Source: Larix kaempferi (taxonomy: Eukaryota > Streptophyta > Pinopsida > Pinales > Pinaceae). Taken from it: 64,000 nt of DNA. Of the stretch, positions 1-11,739 are shown one piece after another. The position numbers and the translations under genes are program-made. The notes below the pieces were generated by a model, which searched no databases, was not told the origin of the DNA, and worked only from the letters and a program-made list of their open reading frames with translations. The stretch covers positions 1,798,001 to 1,862,000 of the forward strand of contig BSBM01000865.1 in NCBI GenBank assembly GCA_027924585.1. Reading direction: 5' to 3'. How positions within the stretch are numbered: the stretch's first letter is position 1; each line of letters begins with the position of its first letter.

Positions 1-15
1 ATGTGTTATATCTAG

Positions 16-609
16 GACGATATACTTCCTTCTGATGAAGTTTTCCTAGAGTCTATAATACAATATTCCATCCATTTGGATTTTGATGCAGTTGCATTTA
101 TGTCCAGCCCTGGTTTGACTACAGAGTCTGATCTTCCTACTATTGAGTCTTTCGGCTCTCCCATAGACTTGCAAATCAATGTTCCTGCTGAGTTTGATTC
201 TGCTTCTAGAATTTTCAACTCCCGTGATGATGAATTTGTTCCTACATATTCCTTCATGTCTTTTAACTTTGATATTCATCCTGAATTTGATCATTTTGAT
301 TGTAATCCCTCAGGCTTTGGTACTATAGAGTTTTCATTAGTTAACTATGCTTTATTTATGCCTGTTGTTGATGATAGTGAAGTTGAAATTATTTCTACCA
401 TAGTTACTTGTATCGGATCTTTCTTTACATACATTTTAGATATGATTTTGGTACTAATGTTTCTTGGAGACGGGATTCTTAGTTGGACCTATACTTGCTT
501 ACTGGTACTTTTTGACACATTGTTCGATCATGTTAGGTATATTCGAAACCTTGCATATAGGTTTAGGCTTCCTCACTGTTATGATGCATTTGAACCTTTT
601 TCTATCTAA
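16..609 (+). CDS. Unrecognised open frame in element A (partial)
   Basis: The frame is open from just after a TAG at 13-15 to a stop at 607-609, about 197 codons; the first ATG in frame is at 106. The protein is acidic and rich in Phe, Asp, Ser and Pro in its first half, with many short hydrophobic stretches in its second half. I recognise no retrotransposon motif: no zinc knuckle, no protease DSG, no RT YxDD and no integrase HHCC. It may be the tail of an element-encoded protein cut by the window edge, or a chance opening in a region that is T-rich on this strand. Function unknown. Confidence 0.25.
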   Translation, partial: DDILPSDEVFLESIIQYSIHLDFDAVAFMSSPGLTTESDLPTIESFGSPIDLQINVPAEFDSASRIFNSRDDEFVPTYSFMSFNFDIHPEFDHFDCNPSGFGTIEFSLVNYALFMPVVDDSEVEIISTIVTCIGSFFTYILDMILVLMFLGDGILSWTYTCLLVLFDTLFDHVRYIRNLAYRFRLPHCYDAFEPFSI

Positions 610-1139
610 ATTCGCCATAGGGTCGAACATGTTGGCCCATTGGTGTGTTAGCCATCCCTTTATGCATTGTGCACTAGTCCGACAGCAGAACCTACCTAAC
701 ATGGGTCACCCTAGTCAGCACCATTATGCCATTCTGGTGCTCATGCTCATTTTTCCTCATAGGTTCGGGAGCCTTTTTAGATTTACCATGACTTTGAGAA
801 GAAGCCTCATATCTTTCTTCCTCATATATTTATGGCCATCCCTGATAAGGCTACCATTTTTGTGTTTAAGTCGCATGTGCATTTATTTTGATCCTGCTTG
901 CACTAATGATCATGCTGCCATCTTCCAAGTTTTTGGCTCGTTATATAAGCCCACATATCTGATCTCATTTCTGTTAAACCATGTATCATTGTGCCTTTGT
1001 GATTTCACATCCTTTACCCGGAGGAGACACACCCCGAGTGTTCTTATCTTTCTTATGTTCCTTGCATTATGCATAGCTTCGTTCCATGCACTTGGAACTA
1101 ATCCCACATGTCCCTGACACTCGTCTCCTCCCATTACAA

Positions 1140-1985
1140 GAATTCTTCCACCTTTCCTTCGAGCTCATTAAAAATAGTAGGGAGGTTACTAGCATTCTTC
1201 CACCTTCACTTCAATCTCATTAAAAAGAGTAAGGAAGCTATGATCATTCTTCCATCTCTCCTTTGAGCTCGTTAAAAATAGTAAGGAGGTCACAAGTTTA
1301 CTTTTTCGGGCTCGTTAAACCTTTACAGAAAAGATTTCTATGGAGACCTCTTTAATCCCTTTTCAGACTCCTTAAATAGGAAAAAATTGTTGAGTCAGCT
1401 TGTCCCTTTCATACTCGTTAAAGTACTTGAAAGGTCATCTCTACAGTATAATTTTACCCTTTTTTCTGGACTGTTTAGACTTTTACGGAAAGGTATACTC
1501 TAGTCATACTTGGCTAGAAGAGTTCTTCTCTCATTGTTTTACCCTTTTTTCGAGTGAAGAGACTAACTTTACGAAAAAGGACCCCTTTTGAGTCTTCTTT
1601 AGGATTTTCAGACTCTCAAAATATGAAAACACCGGCGAGCATCAACCAACTCAAGCTCGATGTGAAATCCACGAGTAGGTGTATGCAATTATTGTTAATT
1701 AAGTTTTTCGAACTCCTTAAAATTGAAAACACCAGTGAGCAAGAACATATGTCGACTCGATATTAAAATCTAGAGATCAATGTATCGAGTACTAGTCTAT
1801 CTCTTCTTCAAACTCGTTAAACCATGAAGAAGGTCTTGAGTTTCCCTCCCATGGACTCGTTAAATTACACATGGTTAGACTTCTATCAAGAAGTCTTCTC
1901 CCTCTTTCTTCGAGCTTGCTTAAAAAATGAAGAAGGACTATTGAGTTTGCTTTCTTGGACTCATTAAAACCAACAAGAAGGATAA
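1140..1985 (+). repeat. Array of covarying hairpins in the element A 3' region
   Basis: At least a dozen short inverted repeats follow one another. The best are CCTTTC/GGGAGG (1151-1185, two G-U pairs), CTCCTT/AAGGAG (1258-1288), CCTTTCA/TGAAAGG (1405-1434), CCTTTTTTCG/CGAAAAAGG (1543-1580, one bulge), CTTCTTCA/TGAAGAAG (1803-1832), CCATG/CATGG (1849-1874), CTTTCTTC/GAAGAAGG (1904-1936) and CTTTCTTG/CAAGAAGG (1950-1981). Loops of 13-23 nt keep a core close to CTCGTTAAA or CTCATTAAA. The 5' arm is pyrimidine-rich and the 3' arm purine-rich in the sense strand. The first three copies form a diverged tandem of about 52 bp. Known function: none to my knowledge. Confidence 0.75.
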
Positions 1986-3154
1986 TCTTTAATAAAAAGA
2001 GAAAAGGGAAGGGAAGGTGTCCAGTATCTTCTCAGTTCAAATGCAGCAAGTCTGCCATATCCTTGAACAAAGCACATTTTGAGTCTATCAAACAGTTGGG
2101 TTGTATTTTTTGGCTTTAGGATGAACCTAATCTCAAAGTTTTTACTCCTTCAATCGGTTACTCTTCCGATCATATGGATAATCTTTTAATGTATCCTACA
2201 TTTCAAATATATATCATGTTCTCCTTGTGTCAAAGATACCTAAGTCACTCTTGTGTCATGCTCATTGTTCAAGGATACTACCTATGTCGGCCATTCTACA
2301 ATTACCTTGACCTCATGTGTCGGCCATCCCCTGGTGTTAGTTTGTTTCATCTTGTATTTAGGCCTACTCCATATCAACTCAATATCTTGATTGTTCCTTG
2401 CGTTGGATGATGGAGGATTCCTTAATGCCCCCCTTCCAATGGAATTCTTCCCATTGACTTCAACTCATTTTGCTCTGGGAATGAAGTTTAGAGTTTCAGA
2501 TAGTACCTTGGGGATTGCAGTCATCAGTGGAAATTTCCCTCGCTATTGAATAGTGGGAATACATCAATGTATCCTATTCGATGGATTCTTCAAGACCCTT
2601 TATTCACACTTGTTAGAATGTACTAGGTACCTTAGGTCCCATTTTCATTATCAGTATGTAGCCTCACATTTGTTAACGGTATACATCAATGACTAGTAAT
2701 CAAACGGTATCCCCCATGTTCGACTTCAGCTCATTTATTGACATGGTTAGGATTCGTACCTTGAGATGTGTTGGATGAAGACCTTGGGCCTATGATAGCA
2801 TTACTACATTTTTTTATTTCCCAAGTTGCATAAGACTGAGCCACACTCAGTTTTGGCTCTTGATAAGGCATAGATCCAGCTTGTTGTTATGGCTATGATC
2901 TCCTATTTTGACATGGATCCACACTTGTATTTCAATGGCCATGCTATATACATCTTTCAGATATGTATTGGATATTATTTTCTATCATCATGAACATCTC
3001 CTGATGTCAAGATTGTAATTGCTAGCTGACCTGGTCTTTTGTTTTCAGGTACTTTTGTGACTTTGTCTTGTAGTTTCCTCGTTCCTCCTCTGACTTTGGA
3101 TTGTAATGTATTTCAGCCATCATTTCCCTCTAACCTCACACATTAAGGGACATC

Positions 3155-4077
3155 TATTATCGGTCAAATTATCACTTCTTCTTCTGTGATCACATTGCCT
3201 TGTCGATCACACAAAAGGACACTATGGATGGAAGAGCTTACTTGACCTTGGATGATTTGGAGCTGAATCCTTACTCCTTTAGCTTAAAAACTTATTTTTC
3301 TGATACATTCACTATAAAGTGGCGACTCCTATACTTGATACATCGCGAATCACTCGCGGGTCTCTATACTCACAACCCACAGGTATCAATTAAAAGCTGC
3401 AGTCGTGAGTTGTTGATCCCACATGATGCGAGTCACTCACAAGTTGCTAGATGTCATAGTCACAGGTGTCTTAAGGAAAGTTTGAAAAATATATTAAAAA
3501 CACGAATTGGGATTAGTTAAGTTAGGTATTCCAACTTCCCCAACTTACCAATTCAACTTCCTTTCGAAATAAACCCTCCTTGCCTTGCCATAAATACAAT
3601 AGGAGGCCATGAGAAAGGGACCCAATTAGGGAGATCTATTGTTATGTTGAAGAAATTCCGAGTCTAGAGAGAGGAGCAATAGCCTAGGGCCTCGTTACGA
3701 AGGTGATTGATGCAGAGTCAGGTATAACATGTGTGCTTTCTGCATTGTTTTGACAATAAAAGATTGAGATACTCTTCCTTTCCCAATAACGTGTTAATCT
3801 ATATTTTATTTTGATCATAATTTGATGTTATTGAATTCATTAATATAAATATTTATTTATAGTCAAACTGGTTTGAGGAAGGACTATGTGTTTTGCAGGT
3901 TTGTTGCTGTGGAGATAGAGAGAAAATCTTGGACCGACCGTCCTAAACAAGGTACATTTTCTCTAAACCTTGATCTTATTTATTTACAGTAATGTGTGCA
4001 GAACCCTATGTATCTATCTATCAACCCCTTGTATGTTGTTAGTATCTATCCCCTACTATAAGGTAAATTCCCTAACA
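3155..4077 (+). repeat. 3' LTR of element A
   Basis: The segment aligns by eye with the LTR of element B at 62335-63336. Shared blocks include the start region with TGATCAC.TTGCCTTG, a block around AATTGGGATTAGTT, a TAAATACAA.GAGG promoter-proximal block, a GACAATAAAA polyadenylation-like block and an ending of CTAACA or CAAACA. It is followed immediately by Tat-1 3' sequence, so it is a 3' LTR or a solo LTR. No primer site follows it. The start coordinate is set by homology and could be off by some bases, because the first dinucleotide has decayed to TA. Confidence 0.65.
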
Positions 4078-6190
4078 AGAAGGCCCAAAAGGGGGGTGAT
4101 CAATACATAGATATTTGTTTTTTACATCATAGGTGTCCAACAAGAGACAGAATACAATGGACTATAATCATGGTCCAACCATGGTTGATCTGAAGAACTA
4201 ATACATGGAGACAATGGCATTCACCAAGAATTCAAGATCACAATAATTGATGCATTGTTGGACCTAAAGGGGTCCAACAACTGTATGGGCTCAACAACTA
4301 AGAGTCAGAATCTCGGAGGTACAATGAATTGCATCTGAAACTGGATACACTAGGAAGCATGTAACTAAGGGGATTCCAAACAATGTCACCGACACAGCTC
4401 GGATATCACAAGGAACGTAAAACTATCAGGGTTCCTGAGAAGACTCACCAATATGCTAGAGTCAAAGGATATATGGGGTCTTCGACCAAATAATGAAGGA
4501 ACCAATACCTTGTATGAATCTCAATGATGCGATGATGTAGCTGAAGTCAATAATGTGAGAGATGGATCCCCTTAGGTGGAAATGAACTCATCAATGAGGT
4601 GTATGAAACCAAGGTATAGGGACCTCTGGGTCTATACTATGGAATAGATGTGCTGATGTCAACAGAGGGAGACCTACAACTACCAAGTTGATGAGGTTTC
4701 CTTAATATGAGTGCAAGGGATACAATGATAGAGAAAAAGGAACTAAACACGAGACTAAGACACTGAATGGGAAAAAAGGGCCACTATGTGGGGGGGAAGT
4801 TACTTCCTTTGTTCAGAGTATGATGGTATGGATGACCTGGCATCATATGAAACTGATCTCAAGGGAGGGGAACATAGCTGGGGTGCGCTTGTGGGGATGA
4901 CTGCAACAGTGGATGCTTGGAGAAGGGAGATTGATACATGACATCAGGGTGAATCCAAGGATGACTCATCACATAATATTTTGAACAAAGGCGGCCATAT
5001 TGGGGATTTTTCCATAATAAGAGACTATATGTGATATGGAGGGGCACTGTTTGGGCCTTCTTCACTTTTTAATGAGCTTAAAGAATGGATAGAAGGGTGC
5101 TCAATAATATACTTACCTATAGATTTTGATCGAGCCCGGGTTAGTTAATGCTCACTGGTGTTTTCAATTTTAGAGAGTCTGAAAATAGAAAGAAGACTCT
5201 GTGAATGGTATTTTTCATAAGTTATTCCCCAAATCCCATAAAATCATAAAAGTGTGCAATGGAGAACTCTTCTATCCAAAGGGACTAGAGTATTCATTTT
5301 TCGTAATTACTCCATTTAGTCCAAAAAAGGGGTAATAGGCATAATGAATGGACGCCCTTTCAGATACTTTAATGAGCATGAAAGAAAGCAAGTTTGCTCG
5401 ACGATATTTTCATTCTTTAAGGAGTCAGAAAAGAGCTTAAAATAAACTCCATGATGGGATTCCATGGAATGGCCAATGGATAACAATGTGAATAGAGCAC
5501 ATGCGGCTTAAGTTCTAGGTGTCAAATTATGAGGATTCCCTATCCTATGGGAATACGAATGGCATGGGCGCCAAATGTAGGGGGTACTAAAATGGTCACC
5601 CATGTAAGGTAGGATCTACTTCCGAGTAAAGGCGAATGCAATGGTGTTTAGGATGGGATGCATATTCAAATAGGGGGAGATACAAGCGTAAATGGTAAAT
5701 TGGATCAATGCATGAGATACTCTAGGGGAGAAAATAACCTATATTCTAGTTAAGATATTATACCTGCAAGAATCAGCTGTCGATTGAAAAAAGTGGAATC
5801 TAATGCAACTTGGACCTATACACATGGAAAAAATACCAAAGCATAAAATGTGAGTCTAGAAATCAAGCCAAATATATAAGTGACATGTGACCTCAAAAAT
5901 GGTCGATATCATGCATGTGACAAAGTGATCAAGGTTAATTCCATGCCCCCAGGCGATGTGCATGGGGTTTGTGATTGTGGATCACATATGTGTTGGATTG
6001 ATATATGGGCCCATTGAAGTACTAAGATAGATGTGACCAGGTGAGATCAAAAGGATTAATCATGCCCCCTATCCCAAATTAAATATAATCGATCATGCCC
6101 CCCAACATAAAGGTGTCTATGTAGTGCATATGTTTTCTTGGAGAGGGATCAAGAGGGCATCAACCAACTACTAGCAGGGGGTGTATCGTG
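4078..6190 (-). other. Tat-1 3' non-coding region
   Basis: The region has no reading frame worth calling. It is recognisable only by alignment to the Tat-2 3' region: blocks around 4080-4110, 4370-4640 and 5040-5450 match 28660-28700, 28920-29120 and 29640-30130. It contains a second copy of the hairpin array. The last part, 5640-6190, holds short G-rich and GCCCCC-containing stretches but no feature I can name. Confidence 0.6.
5056..5430 (-). repeat. Hairpin array in the Tat-1 3' region
   Basis: The paired elements are CCTTCTT/AAGAA-TGG (5056-5088, one bulge), TTTTCA/TGAAAA (5161-5185), CCTTTCA/TGAAAG (5356-5384) and TTTTC/GAAAA (about 5406-5432). Loops read TTTAATGAGC or similar on the plus strand, the complement of the CTC.TTAAA loops in element A, so sense-strand polarity is the same. 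Pairing is weaker than in Tat-2, in keeping with the age of this copy. Confidence 0.6.
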
Positions 6191-6193
6191 AGG

Positions 6194-8030
6194 CTATTGG
6201 CCATGGTGGAAAACTGAATTGATGATATGAGGATGGGGGATGCCCCTTTCGGGGTGGATGCCCCCAATATCACCAATGAGAATGACAACAATGATGAGTA
6301 GGCAAGTTTGGTGGCTTGCCCCAATGTTGTGGACATGGGATTTCCTCATCGGTTCGAAAGGATTGACTATAAAATTTTGAGGGACCCATGTCTGTCGATG
6401 CAATTGTAGTGGTATGGGTTGATGATGAAGGCTCATCAGAGGATGAGATGAAACAAATGGTGTTCCTCTCATGGAAACAAGATGCCAGGAGATGGATTTA
6501 TTTGATCATGGTGACCTGAGACTCCAAGGTGAGCCTACACAAGTCAGCCAACACAAATCAGTATTTTGGAAAGTCTGGACAGTGGTGGGAGTAGTGGATG
6601 TAAAGGCCACAGACTGTGCATGAATGATTTGTATGTAAAGACTTGTTATGCTCTTAAGGAGGGTTTGGTACTTGGAGTACTGGGATGACTTCACCACCAT
6701 CCAACGTCTGCATGTGAGTGTGTAGTATGGGAAACTACAGATAATTCTGGGTAGCGTGACCCAAAACATCACACAAAGCGCAAGGAAAGGATGCCAAAGC
6801 TGAGGTAGTAGAGGGTGGGTTAACGGATTTAGTTGTTGTTGTTGAGGTGGTTTCTTTGGTATTCTTGCCCCGAAGGTTTTTGGCCAGAGGAGGTGCACGG
6901 GTCATGGGTAATACCACTAGTCAACTGGGGGGTGGATGGTTGGTAGTGTCAATCGGTTACACAGGTTGAAAAATGACCTATGGGGACAAGGAGAGATTTA
7001 GTGCAGGTAAGTACCACACAGGAAGGCCTAACGCTAATTCAGGGAGGCTTCATGTTTCCAAAATGGGAATGCTAACGACTCCTAATGGTGGGAAAAATAA
7101 TGGGATGGTGTGTATAGGAGTAATGCCCACATGGATGGGCACTAATGCTATCTGAGGTTGGGACGGTCATTGGGGTTGCGGTTGGGGTGTAGGCTACGTT
7201 GCAGTTTGTGGTTGAGGAACCAGTTTTCTCAAAGAAACGGTGCATATATCTGATATCTCGACAATTGAGGAAGGTGGTGGAAAGACCTAGAAAGTGGCAG
7301 TCATGGGAGCATCACAATAAAGACATAGTCCTGCAGCGGAAAGCAAGGGGATGGAAATGCTATCGATAGCGGTGTCAACAGTGGGGAGGTAATTTTCAAG
7401 AGTATCCAATCCCTTGGGGTCATAGTAAGTCAACTAGTCCATATTGATGATCCTCCCTTCATGAGGGAACATCATAAGTCGAAATACTAATGAAGCAATG
7501 AATTTCATAGCATACATGTAGCTACATCCAAAAAGGAGATTGTAATCAAGTTGGCCATTGACACCCTTAATGTCAATGAGGACCATTTTACCGGCTATCT
7601 CCATGGGAACATTCGCAAGAAGTCCTTGGTGTTGGGAAGTGCGACCATCATAGGCACGTAAAACGGTAGTAGAGGGTCGCAAGGGAGGTGACCCAAGCCT
7701 CTTCCAAACAAAGGTTGAGATAATTCAATTTGATGCGCCTTCATCGATGATACATCGATGGATGATAAGGTTCTGGATAGACACGGGAATCTAGAACGCG
7801 ACAGATGAAGGCATACAAATTTTTTATTGATCCAAATTGAAAGTGATCAAACGTGAATCATATGGGTCTATAGCACCTAAATCTGACAGTAAGTCTTTGC
7901 ATTGTGTCGGTAAATTCCTGAGAACCTCCAAGGTTGACATAGTGGTGGGTGATTGGGCCAAATCGTCCACAATGTTATAGTTATGGGAATCTCGAGCATT
8001 GGGATTGTTCGCAATGTGACGCAAAGGAAA
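6194..8030 (-). pseudogene. Tat-1 protease and zinc-knuckle remnant of pol
   Basis: Read on the minus strand, the segment opens with the protease leader block (residues NYNIVDDLAQSP..MS.LEVL near 7824-8024), then the active-site motif IIDEGAS (about 7745-7775). The protease body follows at 7434-7682 (ALRAYDGR, DYNLL.G.SYMYAM, FPHEGRI). Further on, 6735-6917 holds a proline/threonine-rich linker and a decayed zinc knuckle, CALCDVLGHATQNY, whose last Cys has become Tyr. The order matches Tat-2. The frame is broken by stops and shifts, and the region where reverse transcriptase should begin (below 6194) is gone. It is a dead relic of an aspartic protease and nucleic-acid-binding linker. Confidence 0.7.
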
Positions 8031-8380
8031 TTTTGGGACTTTAGGAGATGGATCGCTCAGTGGTGGAGGTAGGCGAAAGACTAGTCCACAGAGGTGGATG
8101 CAATAACCTTATCTATGGGGATGGTTTCAGTAACTAAACCATATTGGTTGCATCAAGTTTGAAGGTTGACATTGGATGAAATCATCAAAAGGTGGTGAAC
8201 ACCTAAATCAAAGGGATGACTCGATGAAGTAGGGATGGCAGGGTAAGAGACCATGGGTTGTGTTGCAATGATCCCTTAAGAAGGAAAAATTTTATGCAAC
8301 ATTCTACGTTGTTTACCTGCTTGAGGTGGGGGTTTAATGAGCTATGCCTGAGGGGTTGAAGTCCCTTGGCATTGGTTATC

Positions 8381-10216
8381 TGTCATGTCCCAAATTTGGC
8401 ATTGGGTCACAATGGCCTAATCACATTGGCCATATTCATTAGATTTGTCAAATTGATGCTAAAGGTCAAATAATTGCCAAGGAGAGAAATTACTAATTTC
8501 CTAGCTAGGTTTGGAATGGAAGCTTTGGGATTGTGAATAATGGGGATAACAAATGATGTTGGAACATTAGGAAGGCATAAATATTTAATAAAGGATATAA
8601 ATAAATATATACAAGTGAAAATCAAAGTGGCATTTGATCATGAAGACACATGGAGGAAGTGGGGCCCACACAAGCTAGAATGTATGTGCCACATGGCATC
8701 CTCTTCTTGCAATTTAGAATCTATGGGAAGCCTAATGTTCTTGGGATGAGTTATAAGGTCAATAATACTTGTCATGAGTCAATGAGGTCGAAATATAGAG
8801 GAAGAGTAACTCCCATGGAAGAGGAAGAGGCAATTTGGAGCTAGTGAGAAACTTGGGCTAGATTCACTGGCTCCATGACAACAATGATGAAGATGCTATG
8901 ACACCTATGACAAAAATCAGACATGAAGGCTGAAATATGACATATATGACATGTCAGGGCTAAAAATAGACTCCAAGAGGGCGCTCAAGGGTGTTAGGGC
9001 ATCTAAGATGCTTCCAGATGTGATTTGGTGGAAGTGGGAAACTAGGAATTGTTGTACAAGTGGCGTTCTTTGGAATCTCTTCCCAACTTGAGTTGGAAAG
9101 AGTCTCTTGGAAGGAATTCGACACATGGAGGACATTATAAGTTTATAAATTTCAATAACAAGGAATGAAACCTGATTTTGATAATTTGAGAAAAATTGCA
9201 TTTGTGAAGAGAGAGCTAGTGGATGACTAGTTTCTTGCCTTAGCCAATTTCGAGGGTGAAAGATTCCCATCCAAGTTTGTATTTGGAGAGGCCACTCAGC
9301 TATTTAATGGATCTTTAATGGATTTTTATTTGCAGGTATAATCTACAGGGAATCTCGTCGATTTTTTTAGTGCAGCACCATCTCTCAACCATTTCTAGTT
9401 TTGAAGGCATATTCATGCTCCTTGACGGAGGGCATTTTTGGTGAGATCTTGTGCTTCTTGGGAGAGATTATATTGATGTATTTCTTATTTTAATATCATT
9501 ATATACTCTTTTATTCACCTTCAGAAAGTATCAGGTCTAAATACCATGTGGTTGTATGTAAAAATGAAGATTAATGAACAAACAATGTCCATTTCCCCAC
9601 TACATTGATGTATGCCATTATAATGATGATGATTTCGAATAAAGGAATGTTTCTCTGATATATTTGTGATTAATGGAATACCATTGATTTTTATTACAAG
9701 TTTCATATTCAGTACTTGAGCATTTGAAGCCATTATACTCAGTTTATTTGTATTTGAAGAAGATTTGGTGTCATTTCCCCAAGGGTCGAATTAGTGGTTT
9801 TTGTTGTTGTTTGGGAGAGGGTTGGAACAGAAATTATAACTAATGAATGATGCATTTGGAACATTAATAACATCCCTGAAACATCCCCTACCTCTTTTCA
9901 TAAATTCAAGTGGGTTTGGAGGCATTTGGGAAGCTATTTTCAGTACTCACCCCGGGGGGATTTGAACCCCAAATTACTAGTAAAATTGCATACTTGAACC
10001 AGAATCTTAAGAGAGTTTGTAGAGGTATTTTTGTGGCCATATATCTTCCCTGAACATCATATTTAAGTCCTAATATCAGTAATACACCTTTCCTAAATAT
10101 TTGGGACCATTTGGACCAAAATTGGGACCTAGGCATCAAAACTAGTCAAAAGTTGAAATTGGGGAAAAAGTGGAAAATTGGGCATTTTCTTAAAATTTTG
10201 AAAAAGGGACATTATA
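8381..10216 (+). repeat. LTR1 of the tandem array
   Basis: The LTR starts TGTCATGTCCC and ends GGGACATTATA, where the other copies end in CATTACA. Compared with LTR2 and LTR3 it carries private differences, for example TAGCTAGGTTTGGAATGG where the other two have CCTAGGTTTGGGGTGG near the beginning. The two inner and right-hand LTRs are thus closer to each other. Short open frames inside it are chance openings shared by all copies. Confidence 0.85.
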
Positions 10217-10218
10217 AG

Positions 10219-10233
10219 TGGTATGAGAGAATG
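10219..10233 (+). other. Primer binding site, first interior
   Basis: TGGTATGAGAGAATG lies two bases after LTR1 and resembles the common plant initiator-tRNA-Met primer site TGGTATCAGAGC. The second interior has TGGTATGAGAGCATG at 13575-13589. The shared C-to-G change at the seventh base is family-specific. Confidence 0.7.
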
Positions 10234-10473
10234 ATATTGGCACCTGATGTGGTCTGATATTTATTACGACAAAAAGTTAGGGACCAATCTTATACATTGG
10301 AATCATAAGTAATATTGTTGAAGAGGAGGAACTAGCAAAAAAAAAAAAGGAAAAAAAAGTGCATTTTGAGAAAACTATGACTAGGGATAAAAAAGGAACC
10401 TTAGAGGAGAATGAGGAGTTTATAAAATTACTAAAACCTGAAACCATCCTTTGAATACAAGTGGAGGCAACTA

Positions 10474-11283
10474 ATGCAAGGGTTCGAATTGTTGGTTAGT
10501 CAACTTGAAAGCAACTTGGAAAAAAGAATGAGCAATGGTTTTGTTTTCAAGGAAAAGAAGGAAATGGATGAAATAATTGCCAAGGAGGAACCTCATGTAA
10601 TGGTGGAACATGAGGTACATGTTGAAATGCAGGTGCTTGAAGATGCTACACTCAAACAAGAATAAGAACAAGCACTTGTCTTTGTTCAGATGGATTATGT
10701 GTTGCCTCATGCGGAGAGCTGCAACGCCTTGGAGGAGGCACATGATCTCATAATAGTTGGACCAGCCAATTATGGAGAAGATGAATTAAATATTTCGATG
10801 GGTAAGAGTTGTAAAGATTTAAAGTTGGTTCATAATTCCTTACCCCATACTTCTTTTTCAACCACACCAATTGGGGATGAAAATTGGGTGAAAGGTTTTT
10901 TTCTAATGGTGCCACATGAGGGGTATGAAACTCCTACCTCTCCTTTTGATGATGACATGAATAGAGAACCTCATTATTTACATTTGCAGTAGCATATTGT
11001 TTTACCTTATGATGATAGATATCTTCCTGGATGCACTTATGATGTTCACTTGAGTCACTTGAAGACTCATGATTTTCCTTGCTCCTTGCTTAGTTCAATT
11101 GATGTTGGAGGAACTTCATTCACTTCTTGGATGAAAGAATACATGGTTGAATATTTTGATGCATATCACATCCTTTTGGAGCAGCATGATAGGACATGGG
11201 ATCCTCACCTATGTCATTGGAGCAGATTTGATTGGTTACTTGATGCTTGTATGCACTTGGAAAATGGTGGTCTACTTGCTTAG
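10474..11283 (+). pseudogene. Broken first copy of the array's interior ORF
   Basis: This is the homologue of the 264-codon frame at 13831-14625. It keeps an ATG at 10474 (residues MQGFELLVSQ), which the second copy has lost to ATA, but a TAA after 63 codons and a TAG near 10990 split it. Three pieces remain, at 10474-10665, 10690-10992 and 11050-11283. The protein has a Glu/Lys-rich start and a C-terminal part rich in His, Asp and Trp. I recognise no family. Confidence 0.6.
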
Positions 11284-11739
11284 AGGTATAAGCACTTTCA
11301 TTATTCTTTGATGAAGCATATTCTTGATGTTTATTTTCATTATGTTGTTATGTACTTTGATGATATATATTTTTTATTCATGATGCTTGGAAGAGTGCAT
11401 ACAAGAAAATGGGATACGAGAACTATGAATTGGAGAGCACTTCTAATTGTTGGAGTGCAATACAAGTAATGGGACCCTGGGATAATTCTTAGTCTCATTG
11501 GTTTCAATTTTGGGGGGAAAAACGAAGAATGGGAGATGGATTTCCCACTTAATAAAGTGATTTTTATCAGAGTAGTGCAGCAGCAAGCATGGTGGTTCCT
11601 CTCTAAAATATTCATGGAAAATCAAAGACTCAAGGTTGGGAAATTCAATGGCAACTTCAAAGAATTATACAAAAAGCAAGTTCTTCAACACCCATGTTTG
11701 AAATTGCTTGAGGACAAGCAATATTGGGAAGGGAGGATT

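Larger units (their letters stand above)
1..3154 (+). mobile_element. 3' internal part of plus-strand Tat-like LTR retrotransposon (element A)
   Basis: This stretch runs into the LTR at 3155-4077 and carries the same 3' non-coding signature as the two minus-strand Tat elements further right, read in the opposite orientation. An example is the hairpin CCTTTCA/TGAAAGG with a TTAAAG-containing loop at 1405-1434. The 5' part of the element lies outside the window. No reverse transcriptase or integrase is visible here. The element was inserted into the 3' region of Tat-1, because Tat-1 sequence resumes directly at 4078. Apart from the open frame at 16-609 and the hairpin array I see no gene; 2000-3154 is unstructured non-coding sequence. 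Assignment to the Tat/Ogre group rests on kinship with element B, which has a tRNA-Arg primer site. Confidence 0.6.

Noticed and set aside
464-1117. 217-codon plus-strand opening overlapping the first frame
   Set aside because: Irregular, Cys/His/Phe-rich sequence with no domain, running into the hairpin region. Probably chance.
8540-8749. 69-codon opening repeated in all three LTRs
   Set aside because: It lies within the LTR and is conserved only because the LTRs are copies of one another. No motif.
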